A DNA stretch of 35,034 nt from an uncultured Oscillospiraceae bacterium (GCA_934589225.1 CAKTNS010000030.1:1-35034), one strand, 5' to 3'. Counted from the first letter of the stretch, positions 16,249-24,765 are shown. Program-made: numbers and translations. Notes: a model not told the origin generated them from the letters alone.

Positions 16249-16961
16249 CACAGGTGCCCCCTTTCCAGAAGCCGCTCCAGAAAGACCTGCTTTGCCTTTT
16301 TTTGCAGCTCCCGGCTGACGGGGATCCGGCTGCCGTCCTCCATGGCAAAGCACAGGCCGTCAAAATCCCGGGCACGGTCCAGATTCACGGCCAAACCCCG
16401 ACCGCAGACAAAAAAACGGCCATCCAATTCCTGGATGAACTGGCCGAAGGACTGACGGGTGGCCAGCTCCTGTCCGGCGGCGGTGTGAATATGAATGATG
16501 TGGGAAAAATGCTCGGCATAGAGCATATCCCGCAATTGAAGCCGAACGGGACTGCCGCCGACCTTGATCTCTATGAATTTTTCCGGGGCGGGGAGTCGCT
16601 GCAGCAGCTCCTGGGTCAGCCGGTCGATCTGGTCTTCCGTGTAGGGCTTTACAAGGTAATCCATGGCCCGGACCCGGAAGCCTTCCAGGGCATGGTCCGT
16701 GGAGGTGGTGGTAAAAATCAACTGGCACCGGCTGTCAAATTCCCGAAGCAGCCGGGCGCATTCCATGCCGGTGGCCCCGGTCATATAGATGTCCAAAAAG
16801 GCGGCGGAAAAGGGCTCCTGCCGGGCCTGGTCCAAAAAGTCCTGACCGTTTTCAAATTCCACCGTTGTCAGCTCCAGGCCCCGGCGAGAAAACTGGCCCA
16901 GGAGCCAGGCACGGAGCTGGGCCCGCTCCTGGGCAACATCATCCACAATGGCGATCCGCAC
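16248..16961 (-). CDS. LytTR-family response regulator
   Basis: A 237-residue regulator. The receiver domain begins VRIAIVDDVAQ, with the acidic pair at residues 7-8, phospho-acceptor Asp57 in AFLDIYM, and Lys in DYLVKPY. The C-terminal half (about 120-230) is a LytTR DNA-binding domain with FIEIKVGG, LRDMLYAEHFSHIIHIHT and GRFFVCGRGLAVNLDRA. I place the start at GTG 16961, preceded by AAAGGAAGGAAG at good spacing. A GTG at 16988 is in frame but sits at the predicted transcription start (a TATAAT at 16999-16994), with no room for a ribosome site. Divergent from the lipoprotein gene, which it may control. Confidence 0.85.
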   Translation of the reverse strand: MRIAIVDDVAQERAQLRAWLLGQFSRRGLELTTVEFENGQDFLDQARQEPFSAAFLDIYMTGATGMECARLLREFDSRCQLIFTTTSTDHALEGFRVRAMDYLVKPYTEDQIDRLTQELLQRLPAPEKFIEIKVGGSPVRLQLRDMLYAEHFSHIIHIHTAAGQELATRQSFGQFIQELDGRFFVCGRGLAVNLDRARDFDGLCFAMEDGSRIPVSRELQKKAKQVFLERLLERGHL

Positions 16962-16993
16962 AGAATCTTCCTTCCTTTGTTTTTTCACATCCC

Positions 16994-16999
16994 ATTATA
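16994..16999 (-). promoter_or_regulatory. TATAAT -10 element of the two-component operon
   Basis: The minus strand reads TATAAT (16999-16994). No good -35 is visible at the right spacing, so the promoter may need an activator. A TAGCA/TGCTA inverted pair (16998-17002, 17018-17022) overlaps it but is weak. Confidence 0.45.
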
Positions 17000-17049
17000 G
17001 CACCCTGTTGGGGAAAATGCTATGGACAGAATACCGTTTGTGCTATTTT

Positions 17050-17100
17050 TTGGCAATTCGTGCCAAAGCCCTTGAAAGGGCTCCGGGGGAACCCTATAAT
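17050..17100 (+). promoter_or_regulatory. Promoter with two adjacent palindromes upstream of the lipoprotein gene
   Basis: A -35 TTGAAA (17072-17077) and a perfect TATAAT (17095-17100) have a 17-base spacer. Overlapping the -35 is AGCCCTTGAAAGGGCT (17067-17082), a perfect 7-2-7 inverted repeat. Directly upstream is TTGGCAATTCGTGCCAA (17050-17066), a perfect 6-5-6 inverted repeat. The two abut without a gap. They look like operators, perhaps for the adjacent regulator or another factor. Confidence 0.7.
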
Positions 17101-17167
17101 GCATCCCAAGAGGGGGCTTTTGCCCTTCCCGGAGAAAATCGAGATTCCAATTGAAGGAGGATCTATT

Positions 17168-19285
17168 ATGAATTGCAGACGATTTGCCCGTACTGCCGGT
17201 GCCCTGACCCTGGCCGCGGCCCTGTGCCTGACGGGAACGGCCTGTGCCCCGGCCCAGACCCCGGAGACTACCGCGGCACCCACCCAGGCAACCACCCAGC
17301 CCGCCACGGAGGCTGTAGAGCAGGTGGAGCTGACCACGACATCCTATGGGACCGGTGCCCTGCCGGTCAAGGCCCTGACCCCCAAGGCGGTGGACGTGAA
17401 CCCCTATATGGCCTCCGTTGACCCAAACATCCACGGGGACGGCTATAATACGGACTCTACGGATGAGATCATGCCCCTGGGCATTTATCCGGAGATCAAC
17501 GTGTCCTACGAGACCACCAACGCCAATGCCTCTCCGGCGGTCTTCTTTGACAATTACAACCACAGCGTGGTGCCGCTTCTGGGCGGCATCGCCATCCGGG
17601 ATATTGATGCCCAGGAGGCGACGACTCTGGGCTATTTCTCCCCCAAGAAGCATGACGGCGGTGGCTACGTCATCCAGAGCTCCTACTCCTTTGTGGATGC
17701 GGAAAACCGGATCGTCTGCCCCACCAGCCACAACCATGTGCTGATGCTCCGGGCCACGGACCAGGAGGGCAATGTACTGCCGGAGTTTGAAAAGGCGCTG
17801 GACATTGACATCAAGGCCGCGGCGGAGGCTGTGCTGGGGGAGAGTCTGGACCAGAACCTTCTTTCCATTGTCTTTGACTATGAGGGCAACCTCTGGTTTG
17901 CCACCGGCGGCTTCCGCATTTATCCGGACCGGCAGCAGCAGGGAGCCGTGGGCTACATTGCCCATAGTGCCATTGAGGACATTCTGGCAGGGAGAGAAAC
18001 GGACCTGCTGAAAGCGGTTTACGTTCTGGGCCTGACCCCGGGAGAGGGCTGCGAAAACGGCATTGCCGCCTCCAAGGAGGGGGCCGTGATCCTCACCAAT
18101 CGGAACTGCTATCTGTTCCGGGGAAAAGACGGCGTGGAGACTGTCTGGTGTACGCCCTATGAAAGCGTCGGTGCCAAGGACAGCCGGGAAGGGGACGAGA
18201 CCACCGGCGGCGGCCTGGCCTGGGGCGGCGGCTGCTCACCGTCTCTTGCAAAGGACCTGGTCATGTTTACGGACAACCTGGACCCGGTAAACCTGATCGC
18301 CCTGGACATGAAAACCGGCGAAAAGGTGGCAAGCCATCCCATATTGGATGAGCTGCCCCAGGGAATGCAGGTCAGTGTGGAAAACTCCGCCATCGTCTAT
18401 GATGACGGACAGGGCACCGTCAGCACCATCGTTTGCAACTGGTTCGGTGCGGGCAGCGCCAATCTGAGCAAGCCCGACAGCGACTCCTCCATCCAGAGCT
18501 ATGCCAATATCTATGATGTGAACTGGCTGACCAAGGGCAACAGCATGATCCTGCCCGGCGTGGAGCGGGTGGATACGGTGAAGACCGATACGGGCTATGA
18601 AATGAAGTCCGTCTGGTGCCGTAGCGATCTGCGGGATACCGCCATTATGAAGCTCTCCACCGCCACAGGCTATGTTTACGGCTATGTGCAGGACCTGACC
18701 ACGGGCATGTGGCAGTACATTGTGCTGGGCTTTGATACGGGCGAAACCGTTCTGACGGTGGACGTGGCCAATAAGTTTGGCTACAACAATATGGCCATCG
18801 GCATGTATTCCGGAAGAAGCGGCAACGCGCTGTATTGCCCCACCGGGTATCTGGAGCTGCTGCGGCTTCAGGACCGGTTTGCCTACCTGCCGGAGATGCC
18901 CTACCGGAAGCTGGATATGGACAAGGCTACTCGGAATGTGCTGTCTCAGGTGCAGTTTGAGGCCCTGGGCGGCCAGGGTACCGTGGCCAGCTGGTACTTT
19001 GGCATCAGCGCGGTCAATGTTCACCCCAACACCACGGTGGCCCTGCGGATGAACAACCTCTCCGGGGCGGTCAAGGACCTGAAGCTCTTTGCCCTTACCC
19101 CGGAAGGGAAGCTTCAGCAGATGGAGGATAACCTGTGGCTTTTGCGCACCGAGGACGGGGAAACCCCCGAGACGCTGGAAGACGGCACGCTCTATGAGCT
19201 GTGGGTCACGGCTTCCGACGACGGCGGCTTTGACCTGGATGAGGGGGCCCGTTCCCTGACCGTCCGGGTGGTTCTGGCAAAATAA
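17168..19285 (+). CDS. Large secreted lipoprotein, probable beta-propeller
   Basis: A 705-residue protein; ATG after AAGGAGGA. The N-terminus is a lipoprotein signal ending in the lipobox LTGTAC (Cys near residue 26), followed by a Thr/Pro/Ala-rich linker. The mature part has repeated beta-strand patterns with turns such as FDYEGNLWFATGG, SPSLAKDLVMFTDNLDPVNLIALD, and GTVSTIVCNWFGAG, which suggest a beta-propeller (quinoprotein- or arylesterase-like), with a beta-sandwich-like C-terminal part (from about 640). I recognise no catalytic signature. The fold is inferred, not known. It is monocistronic with its own terminator and divergent from the two-component operon, so it is a likely regulon member or sensory partner. 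Confidence 0.6.
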   Translation: MNCRRFARTAGALTLAAALCLTGTACAPAQTPETTAAPTQATTQPATEAVEQVELTTTSYGTGALPVKALTPKAVDVNPYMASVDPNIHGDGYNTDSTDEIMPLGIYPEINVSYETTNANASPAVFFDNYNHSVVPLLGGIAIRDIDAQEATTLGYFSPKKHDGGGYVIQSSYSFVDAENRIVCPTSHNHVLMLRATDQEGNVLPEFEKALDIDIKAAAEAVLGESLDQNLLSIVFDYEGNLWFATGGFRIYPDRQQQGAVGYIAHSAIEDILAGRETDLLKAVYVLGLTPGEGCENGIAASKEGAVILTNRNCYLFRGKDGVETVWCTPYESVGAKDSREGDETTGGGLAWGGGCSPSLAKDLVMFTDNLDPVNLIALDMKTGEKVASHPILDELPQGMQVSVENSAIVYDDGQGTVSTIVCNWFGAGSANLSKPDSDSSIQSYANIYDVNWLTKGNSMILPGVERVDTVKTDTGYEMKSVWCRSDLRDTAIMKLSTATGYVYGYVQDLTTGMWQYIVLGFDTGETVLTVDVANKFGYNNMAIGMYSGRSGNALYCPTGYLELLRLQDRFAYLPEMPYRKLDMDKATRNVLSQVQFEALGGQGTVASWYFGISAVNVHPNTTVALRMNNLSGAVKDLKLFALTPEGKLQQMEDNLWLLRTEDGETPETLEDGTLYELWVTASDDGGFDLDEGARSLTVRVVLAK

Positions 19286-19302
19286 AATTCTATTCCGGCA
19301 TT

Positions 19303-19336
19303 TACGGAGCGGCCCCCCCGGCTGCTCCGTATTTTT
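19303..19336 (+). terminator. Terminator of the lipoprotein gene
   Basis: TACGGAGC (19303-19310) pairs with GCTCCGTA (19324-19331), followed by TTTTTG. Confidence 0.85.
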
Positions 19337-19411
19337 GCGCTTCCGGGTAATATGCACGAAAGGAAACAGCGTATTTCCCCAACTTTTGTATAGGTAAATA
19401 TCAGAAAATGA

Positions 19412-19440
19412 TTGCCTTTTGCCGCAAGCTGTGGTATATT
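19412..19440 (+). promoter_or_regulatory. typA promoter
   Basis: TTGCCT (19412-19417) and TATATT (19435-19440) are 17 bases apart, about 46 bases before the typA start. Confidence 0.6.
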
Positions 19441-19486
19441 TCTATGTTGAGAGTTGGTACATTACATATATCGAAGGAGCTTTTTT

Positions 19487-21316
19487 ATGGCATCTCAGGA
19501 AAAAATCAGAAATATTGCCATTATCGCCCACGTTGACCACGGCAAGACGACCCTGGTTGACGAAATGCTGAAGCAGGGCGGTATTTACCGGGAAAACCAG
19601 GCCACTGTGGACCGGGTCATGGACTCCGGCGATCTGGAGCGGGAGCGGGGCATTACCATCCTGGCCAAAAACACGTCCGTACACTATAAAGATTACAAAA
19701 TCAACATTGTGGATACCCCGGGCCACGCCGACTTTGGCGGCGAGGTAGAGCGGATCCTCAAAATGGTCAACGGCGTTATCCTGCTGGTTGACGCCGCCGA
19801 GGGCCCCATGCCCCAGACCCGTTTTGTGCTGCAGAAGGCCCTGGAGCTGGGCCATAAGGTCATTGTGGCGGTGAACAAGGTGGATAAGCCCGATGCCCGG
19901 GTCCATGAGGTCATGGACGAGGTACTGGAGCTGCTGCTGGAGCTGGACGCCACCGACGAGCAGTTCAATTCCCCCACCATTTTCTGCTCCGGCCGTCAGG
20001 GCATCGCTTCCTACAGCCCCGACGAAATGGGCACGGACCTCAAGCCCCTCTTTGAGACCATTATCCAGTATATCGATCCCCCCCAGGGTGACGAAAACGG
20101 CCCCCTGCAAATGCTGGTTTCCTCCATTGACTACAATGAGTATGTGGGCCGTATCGCCGTGGGCCGTGTGGAGCGGGGCACCATCAAGGTCAACCAGGAA
20201 GTGGCCATCTGCGACTACCATGACCCGGAGCACAAGGTCAAGGGCAAGGTCGTGGCCCTGTACACCTATGACGGTCTGGCCAAGGTGCCGGTGCAGGAGG
20301 CCAAGGCCGGTGAGATCGTGGCCCTGTCCGGCATGGCGGACATCACCATTGGCCGAACCCTGTGTGACCCGGCGGTGGTGGAGCCCCTGCCCTTTGTGAA
20401 GATATCCGACCCCACCATTGAAATGACCTTTGCCGTCAACGATTCTCCCTTTGCCGGCAAGGAAGGCAAGTTCATCACCTCCCGGAACCTGCGGGACCGG
20501 CTGGAGAAGGAACTGCTGAAGGACGTGTCCCTCCATGTGACCGAGCAGGGCACCGATGCCTTCAACGTGGCGGGCCGCGGCGAAATGCACCTGTCCATCC
20601 TCATGGAGACCATGCGCCGGGAAGGCTATGAGTTCTCCGTCTCCACCCCCCGTGTGCTGACCAAGGAAATCGACGGCAAGCTCTGCGAGCCCATCGAGCG
20701 GATGGTGGCTGACGTTCCCGAGGAGAGCATGGGTGCCGTCATCGAGAAAATGGGCAAGCGGAAGGGTGACCTCTTGGGCATGACTCCTGTGGGCAACCGC
20801 TACCGCCTGGAGTTCCTGGTTCCCTCCCGGGGCCTCTTTGGCTACCGGAACGAGTTCCTGACGGATACCCGGGGTGAGGGCATCATGTCCTCCGTGCTGG
20901 ATTCCTACGCCCCCATGAAGGGCGAGATCGAGCGCCGCCAGGTGGGCTCCCTCATTGCCTTTGAAACCGGCGAAGCCTGTTCCTACGGCCTGTATAACGC
21001 CCAGGAGCGGGGCACCCTGTTCATCGGTCCCGGTACTCCGGTGTACGCCGGTATGGTGGTGGGCATTTGCAGCCGCAACGAGGACATGACCGTCAACGTC
21101 TGCAAGAAGAAGCAGCTGACCAACATGCGGGCCGCCGGTTCTGACGAGGCCCTGCGGCTCACCAGCCCCAGAGTGCTGTCTCTGGAGCAGTGCATTGAGT
21201 TCCTGGCAGACGACGAACTGCTGGAATGCACCCCCAAGAGCCTGCGCATCCGCAAGCGGGAGCTGGATCATGCCCTGAGAATGCGGAACCTGATGAAGAA
21301 GCGCGCCGGTGAATAA
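19487..21316 (+). CDS. typA: Ribosome-associated GTPase TypA/BipA
   Basis: A 609-residue translational GTPase of normal length. G1 is AHVDHGKTT, G2 is in GDLERERGITI, G3 is DTPGHADFGGEVER and G4 is NKVDKP. EF-G-like domains follow (VGRIAVGRVERGTIKVNQ; the LTKEIDGKLCEPIERMVADVPEE region; VPSRGLFGYRNEFLTDTRGEGIMS). TypA acts in ribosome assembly and translation under stress. GAAGGAG precedes the ATG at 19487; the short in-frame extension upstream lacks a ribosome site. It is transcribed alone. Confidence 0.97.
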   Translation: MASQEKIRNIAIIAHVDHGKTTLVDEMLKQGGIYRENQATVDRVMDSGDLERERGITILAKNTSVHYKDYKINIVDTPGHADFGGEVERILKMVNGVILLVDAAEGPMPQTRFVLQKALELGHKVIVAVNKVDKPDARVHEVMDEVLELLLELDATDEQFNSPTIFCSGRQGIASYSPDEMGTDLKPLFETIIQYIDPPQGDENGPLQMLVSSIDYNEYVGRIAVGRVERGTIKVNQEVAICDYHDPEHKVKGKVVALYTYDGLAKVPVQEAKAGEIVALSGMADITIGRTLCDPAVVEPLPFVKISDPTIEMTFAVNDSPFAGKEGKFITSRNLRDRLEKELLKDVSLHVTEQGTDAFNVAGRGEMHLSILMETMRREGYEFSVSTPRVLTKEIDGKLCEPIERMVADVPEESMGAVIEKMGKRKGDLLGMTPVGNRYRLEFLVPSRGLFGYRNEFLTDTRGEGIMSSVLDSYAPMKGEIERRQVGSLIAFETGEACSYGLYNAQERGTLFIGPGTPVYAGMVVGICSRNEDMTVNVCKKKQLTNMRAAGSDEALRLTSPRVLSLEQCIEFLADDELLECTPKSLRIRKRELDHALRMRNLMKKRAGE

Positions 21317-21326
21317 ACTGAAAAAA

Positions 21327-21406
21327 GATTGATTTACTGCGGAATCTGTGGTAAGATGGTCTGGTAAAAAACAACCAGAATCTTCTACAGATTCCGCACT
21401 TTTTTA
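21327..21406 (+). terminator. typA terminator, with possible nested capA promoter
   Basis: TGCGGAATCTGT (21336-21347) pairs perfectly with ACAGATTCCGCA (21387-21398), followed by CTTTTTTA; an inner CTGGT/ACCAG hairpin lies at 21361-21378. A sigma-A-like promoter, TTGATT (21327-21332) and TAAGAT (21350-21355) with a 17-base spacer, overlaps the left arm. A transcript from it would carry only the right arm and could not form the terminator. Confidence 0.75.
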
Positions 21407-21430
21407 TGTCTACCGGATTGGAGGGATATG

Positions 21431-22474
21431 ATGCGAAAAGTTGCGTATTTTGTGTATGCGCTGGGGCTTGCCGCACTGATGTTACGTTTCGGGAGCCCTC
21501 TGACGGTCCAGGCAGCAGCACCAAAAGAAATCACGGTGTCTGCCCGCCCTGCACCGGAGTCTCCTGCCGGGGAAGAAGAGGAGTCGTTCCTGCTAAGCTT
21601 TGTGGGGGACTGCACCCTGGGCAGCGATGCCCGGTTTTACGGGGTCAAGCACAGCTTCATCGATGTGATCGGGGAAGACTACGACTACCCCTTCCGGAAT
21701 GTGGTAAGCTATTTTCAGGATGACGACTGCACCTTTGTGAATCTGGAAACGGTTCTCAAGGACGAAGGCTCTATTATTAAGGAGGATGGTTTCGCCTTCC
21801 GGGGGCCTACGGCCTATACAAAGATTTTGACCGGCAGCAGCGTGGAGGCCGTGACCATTGCCAATAACCACATCCGGGATTATGGCGTCCAGGGCATGGA
21901 GTCCACCAGAAAGGCCCTGGAGGAGGCGGAGCTTCCCTATGTGGAGCAGGATACCTACCGGATCATTACCACGGAAAGAGGCCTCAAAATCGGCCTTTAC
22001 GGCGGCTTTTTCCAGGTGGATGTAAAAAAGGTGGAACAGGCGGTGGCGGAAATGAAGCGCCAGGGGGCGGAGCTCATCGTCATGGCCATCCACTGGGGCA
22101 TTGAAGGCTACTACCGGCCCAACGCAGAGCAGGAGCAGCTGGCCCACCAGCTCATCGACCTGGGGGTTGACATCGTTTACGGCAGCCATCCCCATGTACT
22201 CCAGCGGGTGGAAGCGTACAACGGCGGCGTCATCTATTACAGCCTAGCGAACTTCTCCTTTGGGGGCAACCATTTCCCCAGGGATATGGATACGGTGATT
22301 TTGCGGCAGCAGGTCCTGCGGCAAAAGGATGGCACGGTGGTATTGGGCACCCTGACCCCCGTTCCCGCCTGCGTCAGCTCCCAGAGACCCCAGAATGACT
22401 TCCAGCCCACCCCCTATGAAGAGGGCACGGAGGACTACGCCCGGGTGCTTCAAAAGCTGGAATTGGAGGAGTAA
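21431..22474 (+). CDS. CapA-family metallophosphatase-like protein
   Basis: A 347-residue secreted or membrane-tethered protein; an N-terminal hydrophobic segment (about 3-29) ends in VQAAA, a likely signal peptide. The CapA fold is marked by LSFVGDCTLG, FVNLETVL, TIANNHIRDYG, AIHWGIEGYY and YGSHPHVLQ, all metal-site motifs of the calcineurin-like CapA family. Members occur in poly-gamma-glutamate capsule synthesis and in many other surface pathways, but no capB or capC lies nearby, so capsule formation is not implied. Tandem ATGs occur at 21428 and 21431; GGAGGG fits 21431 better. Confidence 0.85.
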   Translation: MRKVAYFVYALGLAALMLRFGSPLTVQAAAPKEITVSARPAPESPAGEEEESFLLSFVGDCTLGSDARFYGVKHSFIDVIGEDYDYPFRNVVSYFQDDDCTFVNLETVLKDEGSIIKEDGFAFRGPTAYTKILTGSSVEAVTIANNHIRDYGVQGMESTRKALEEAELPYVEQDTYRIITTERGLKIGLYGGFFQVDVKKVEQAVAEMKRQGAELIVMAIHWGIEGYYRPNAEQEQLAHQLIDLGVDIVYGSHPHVLQRVEAYNGGVIYYSLANFSFGGNHFPRDMDTVILRQQVLRQKDGTVVLGTLTPVPACVSSQRPQNDFQPTPYEEGTEDYARVLQKLELEE

Positions 22475-22573
22475 AGACCCCGCCCTGCCCCTGGTTTTGA
22501 AGCCGATTTGGGGTGCTTTACCGAAGGACAGGGTACTGCCTGAAAATTTACCGGGGGAAATATGAAAAAATTG

Positions 22574-22602
22574 TTGACCTTCCCGGCATTTTCGGTTATA
22601 AT
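22574..22602 (+). promoter_or_regulatory. Strong promoter of the rpmH cluster
   Basis: TTGACC (22574-22579) and TATAAT (22597-22602) are 17 bases apart. The gap 22475-22573 after capA holds GC-rich sequence without a convincing terminator. The leader from about 22609 to 22699 has no clear regulator, and no DnaA box (TTATCCACA) is visible. Confidence 0.75.
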
Positions 22603-22699
22603 GAGCGGGCATGACCGTAGTGGTCTGTCTATTTTGTGTTGCTGCGGCCTTTTTGGCTGTCGAGCATATGATTTTAGCGTATTAGGAGGTGTATCCGTA

Positions 22700-22834
22700 A
22701 TGAAGCGTACCTATCAGCCCAGCAATCGTCACCGTTCCAAGGTCCACGGTTTCCGTCAGAGAATGGCTACCGCCAATGGCCGTAAGGTTCTGGCCCGCCG
22801 CCGTGCAAGAGGCCGCAAGGTTCTGTCCGCCTGA
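22700..22834 (+). CDS. rpmH: 50S ribosomal protein L34
   Basis: A 44-residue, highly basic protein, MKRTYQPSNRHRSKVHGFRQ at its start, and ending in RRRARGRKVLSA, the standard L34 sequence. It sits at the exit-tunnel side of the large ribosomal subunit. AGGAGGTG precedes the ATG. The frame is open upstream to 22562 but that part is not L34. It is followed by rnpA as in most bacteria. Confidence 0.97.
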   Translation: MKRTYQPSNRHRSKVHGFRQRMATANGRKVLARRRARGRKVLSA

Positions 22835-22882
22835 TGCGCCGCCCCTGTGAACACAAGGAAATATGCGCGCGAGAGCGAAACG

Positions 22883-22927
22883 GGAGCTAAGCGGGGTGAA
22901 TGACACATTCGCCCCGCTCCCTTTTTA
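22883..22927 (+). terminator. Attenuator-like hairpin between rpmH and rnpA
   Basis: GCGGGGTGAATG (22891-22902) pairs with CATTCGCCCCGC (22906-22917), one G-U pair, followed by TCCCTTTTT. A competing outer pairing, GGGAGC/GCTCCC, is possible. It probably reduces rnpA expression relative to rpmH. Confidence 0.75.
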
Positions 22928-22940
22928 GGAGAAGAAAAGC

Positions 22941-23285
22941 ATGAAGTTTTCCAGCAGTTTGAAGCTCAACCATATTTTTCAGCGGCTCTACCGGTCCCAG
23001 GGCTATGCCGATGGGTTATTGGTGCTCTATGCCCGGCGCAATCACCTGGGCAAAAATCGCCTGGGCATCACCGTCAGCAAGAAGCTGGGCCATGCGGTGG
23101 TCCGCAACCGGACCCGCCGCCGTTTGAGAGAGGTTTACAGGCTCCAGGAGGAGCGGTTTACCCCCGGCTGGGATATTGTGGTGGTGGCCCGTACCCGGGC
23201 GGTGGAGGCTCCCTTTGACAGGCTGACCGCCAGCTTCCTGCGCCTGGCCCAAAAGGCGGGGCTGCTGCGTGAGGAAGAACCGTGA
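22941..23285 (+). CDS. rnpA: Ribonuclease P protein component
   Basis: A 114-residue basic protein that assists the RNase P RNA in maturing tRNA 5' ends. Typical segments are LKLNHIFQRLYRSQGYADG, VVRNRTRRRLREVYRL (the RNR motif, in the left-handed crossover helix) and GWDIVVVARTRAV. AGGAGAAGAA precedes the ATG. Its stop overlaps the yidD start (GTGA). Confidence 0.95.
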   Translation: MKFSSSLKLNHIFQRLYRSQGYADGLLVLYARRNHLGKNRLGITVSKKLGHAVVRNRTRRRLREVYRLQEERFTPGWDIVVVARTRAVEAPFDRLTASFLRLAQKAGLLREEEP

Positions 23286-23494
23286 AAAAACTGCTGCTTT
23301 CCCTGATCCGCTTTTATTCCCGCTGCATCTCCCCCTATTTTCCCGCAAGGTGCCGGTTTCGGCCCACGTGTTCCGCCTATGCTTACGAAGCGATCCAAAA
23401 ATACGGCGCGGTAAAGGGAGGCTGGCTGGCGCTGAAGCGCCTGTGCCGGTGCCATCCCTTTTATAAAGGCGATCTTTACGACCCTGTGCCGTGA
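23282..23494 (+). CDS. yidD: Membrane protein insertion efficiency factor YidD
   Basis: A 70-residue protein with the family hallmarks LIRFYSRCISPYF, CRFRPTCSAYAYEAI and CRCHPF. YidD is amphipathic, associates with the inner membrane and helps YidC-dependent insertion. The GTG start overlaps the rnpA stop by four bases (GTGA), and the gene ends 20 bases before yidC, so rnpA, yidD and yidC are one transcript. Confidence 0.95.
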   Translation: MKKLLLSLIRFYSRCISPYFPARCRFRPTCSAYAYEAIQKYGAVKGGWLALKRLCRCHPFYKGDLYDPVP

Positions 23495-23514
23495 CTTTCA
23501 AAGGAGGAAAGTCC

Positions 23515-24762
23515 ATGTTACTGTCATTCCACATTGCGGACGTGATCCAGGTTCCCTTTGGCTACCTGATGGAGCTGCTGTACCGGGTTACCGGAAACTA
23601 CGGTATGGCTCTGATCCTGTTTGCCGTTCTGGTGCAGCTGGTGCTGCTGCCCATCACCGCCAAGTCCAAAAAGAGCATGATGAAAATGTCCCGCCTGACC
23701 CCCAGAATGCAGGACATTCAGCGCCGCTATGCCGATGATCCCAACCGGCAGAACCAGGCCATGCAGGAGCTCTACAGAGAAGAGGGCGTTTCCATGGGCG
23801 GCGGCTGTCTGTGGAGCTTTGTGCCCATGCTGCTGCTGATCCCCCTGTACACCGTGGTGCGTCAGCCCATTGTCTACATGCTCCACGAGAACCTGGATGT
23901 TGCCAACCAGATCGTCGAGGTCATCAAGGGCATTGACCCGGAGCTCTTCGCCGGCAACGCCTATTACCATCAGATGATCGCTGCCCAGTATATCCCCCAG
24001 TATGCCGAGGCCATTAAGGCCGCCATTCCCGGCATCAGCGAGCTGGCCCTGGGCGGTATCAACTTTGGCTTTATCGGCATCGACCTGGGTGCCGTTCCCC
24101 AGTTCAACGTATTCGCCTCCACCTGGGCCTGGAACTGGGCCCACATCGGCTCTTTGCTGATCGCCCTGTCCTCCGCCGGTTATCAGGTGGTGTCCATGCT
24201 CATCATGCAGAAGCAGAATGACTCTCTGGTCACCAACAAGGACGGCATTCAGGACAAAGAGGCCGTGGAAAATTCCCAGGCCGCCCAGACCAACAAGGTC
24301 ATGATGCTGACCATGCCCCTGATGATGCTGTGGATCGGCTTCACTGTGCCCTGCGCCCTGTCCCTTTACTGGTTCGTCGGCGGCGTGGTCCGTACCGTGG
24401 AGGATGTGGTCCTCAACAAGCGTTACCGCAAGATCTACGATGCCGAGGATGCCGAGCGCCTGAAGCGCCGCATGGAGCAGGACAAGCTGGAGGCCGAAAA
24501 AGAGCGCATCCGTGCCCAGCGCCGTGCCGAGAACCCTGACGGCATTACCGAAAACACCAGCAAGAAGCGTCTGCAGAAGCAGCAGCGGGACCAGGAGGCT
24601 GCCGCCAAGGCCGAGGCCGCCCGGGAGTATGCCGCCAAGAAGGGCAAGCTGCCCCAGGAGAAGGAAGAGAAGGAGACGCTTTCCGGCATTGCGGACCGTC
24701 CCTACTGCAAGGGCCGTGCCTACGACCCCAACCGTTACGCCCACCACAGCCAGGAGGATTAA
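23515..24762 (+). CDS. yidC: Membrane protein insertase YidC
   Basis: A 415-residue Oxa1/YidC/Alb3 family insertase. The first membrane segments read GMALILFAVLVQLVLLPIT, followed by the charged cytoplasmic hairpin (KSKKSMMKMSRLTPRMQDIQ). More membrane segments are at SFVPMLLLIPLYTVV, AHIGSLLIALSSAGYQVV and MMLTMPLMMLWIGFTVPC ALSLYWFVGG (split here). A loop of about 85 residues after the second segment is larger than usual. The tail (about 300-415) is highly charged and coiled-coil-like, likely the ribosome-binding part. The start at 23515 has AAAGGAGGA upstream; an in-frame GTG at 23491 does not. It lacks the lipoprotein signal seen in Bacillus relatives. Confidence 0.93.
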   Translation: MLLSFHIADVIQVPFGYLMELLYRVTGNYGMALILFAVLVQLVLLPITAKSKKSMMKMSRLTPRMQDIQRRYADDPNRQNQAMQELYREEGVSMGGGCLWSFVPMLLLIPLYTVVRQPIVYMLHENLDVANQIVEVIKGIDPELFAGNAYYHQMIAAQYIPQYAEAIKAAIPGISELALGGINFGFIGIDLGAVPQFNVFASTWAWNWAHIGSLLIALSSAGYQVVSMLIMQKQNDSLVTNKDGIQDKEAVENSQAAQTNKVMMLTMPLMMLWIGFTVPCALSLYWFVGGVVRTVEDVVLNKRYRKIYDAEDAERLKRRMEQDKLEAEKERIRAQRRAENPDGITENTSKKRLQKQQRDQEAAAKAEAAREYAAKKGKLPQEKEEKETLSGIADRPYCKGRAYDPNRYAHHSQED

Positions 24763-24765
24763 ATC

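Noticed and set aside
17033..17041. ACCGTTTGT as a LytTR binding site
   Set aside because: It fits the degenerate nine-base consensus, but such matches arise by chance in a few hundred bases and no second copy at the right spacing is seen.
22475..22699. Possible replication origin before rpmH
   Set aside because: No DnaA boxes (TTATCCACA), no AT-rich unwinding run and no dnaA; only a promoter is supported.
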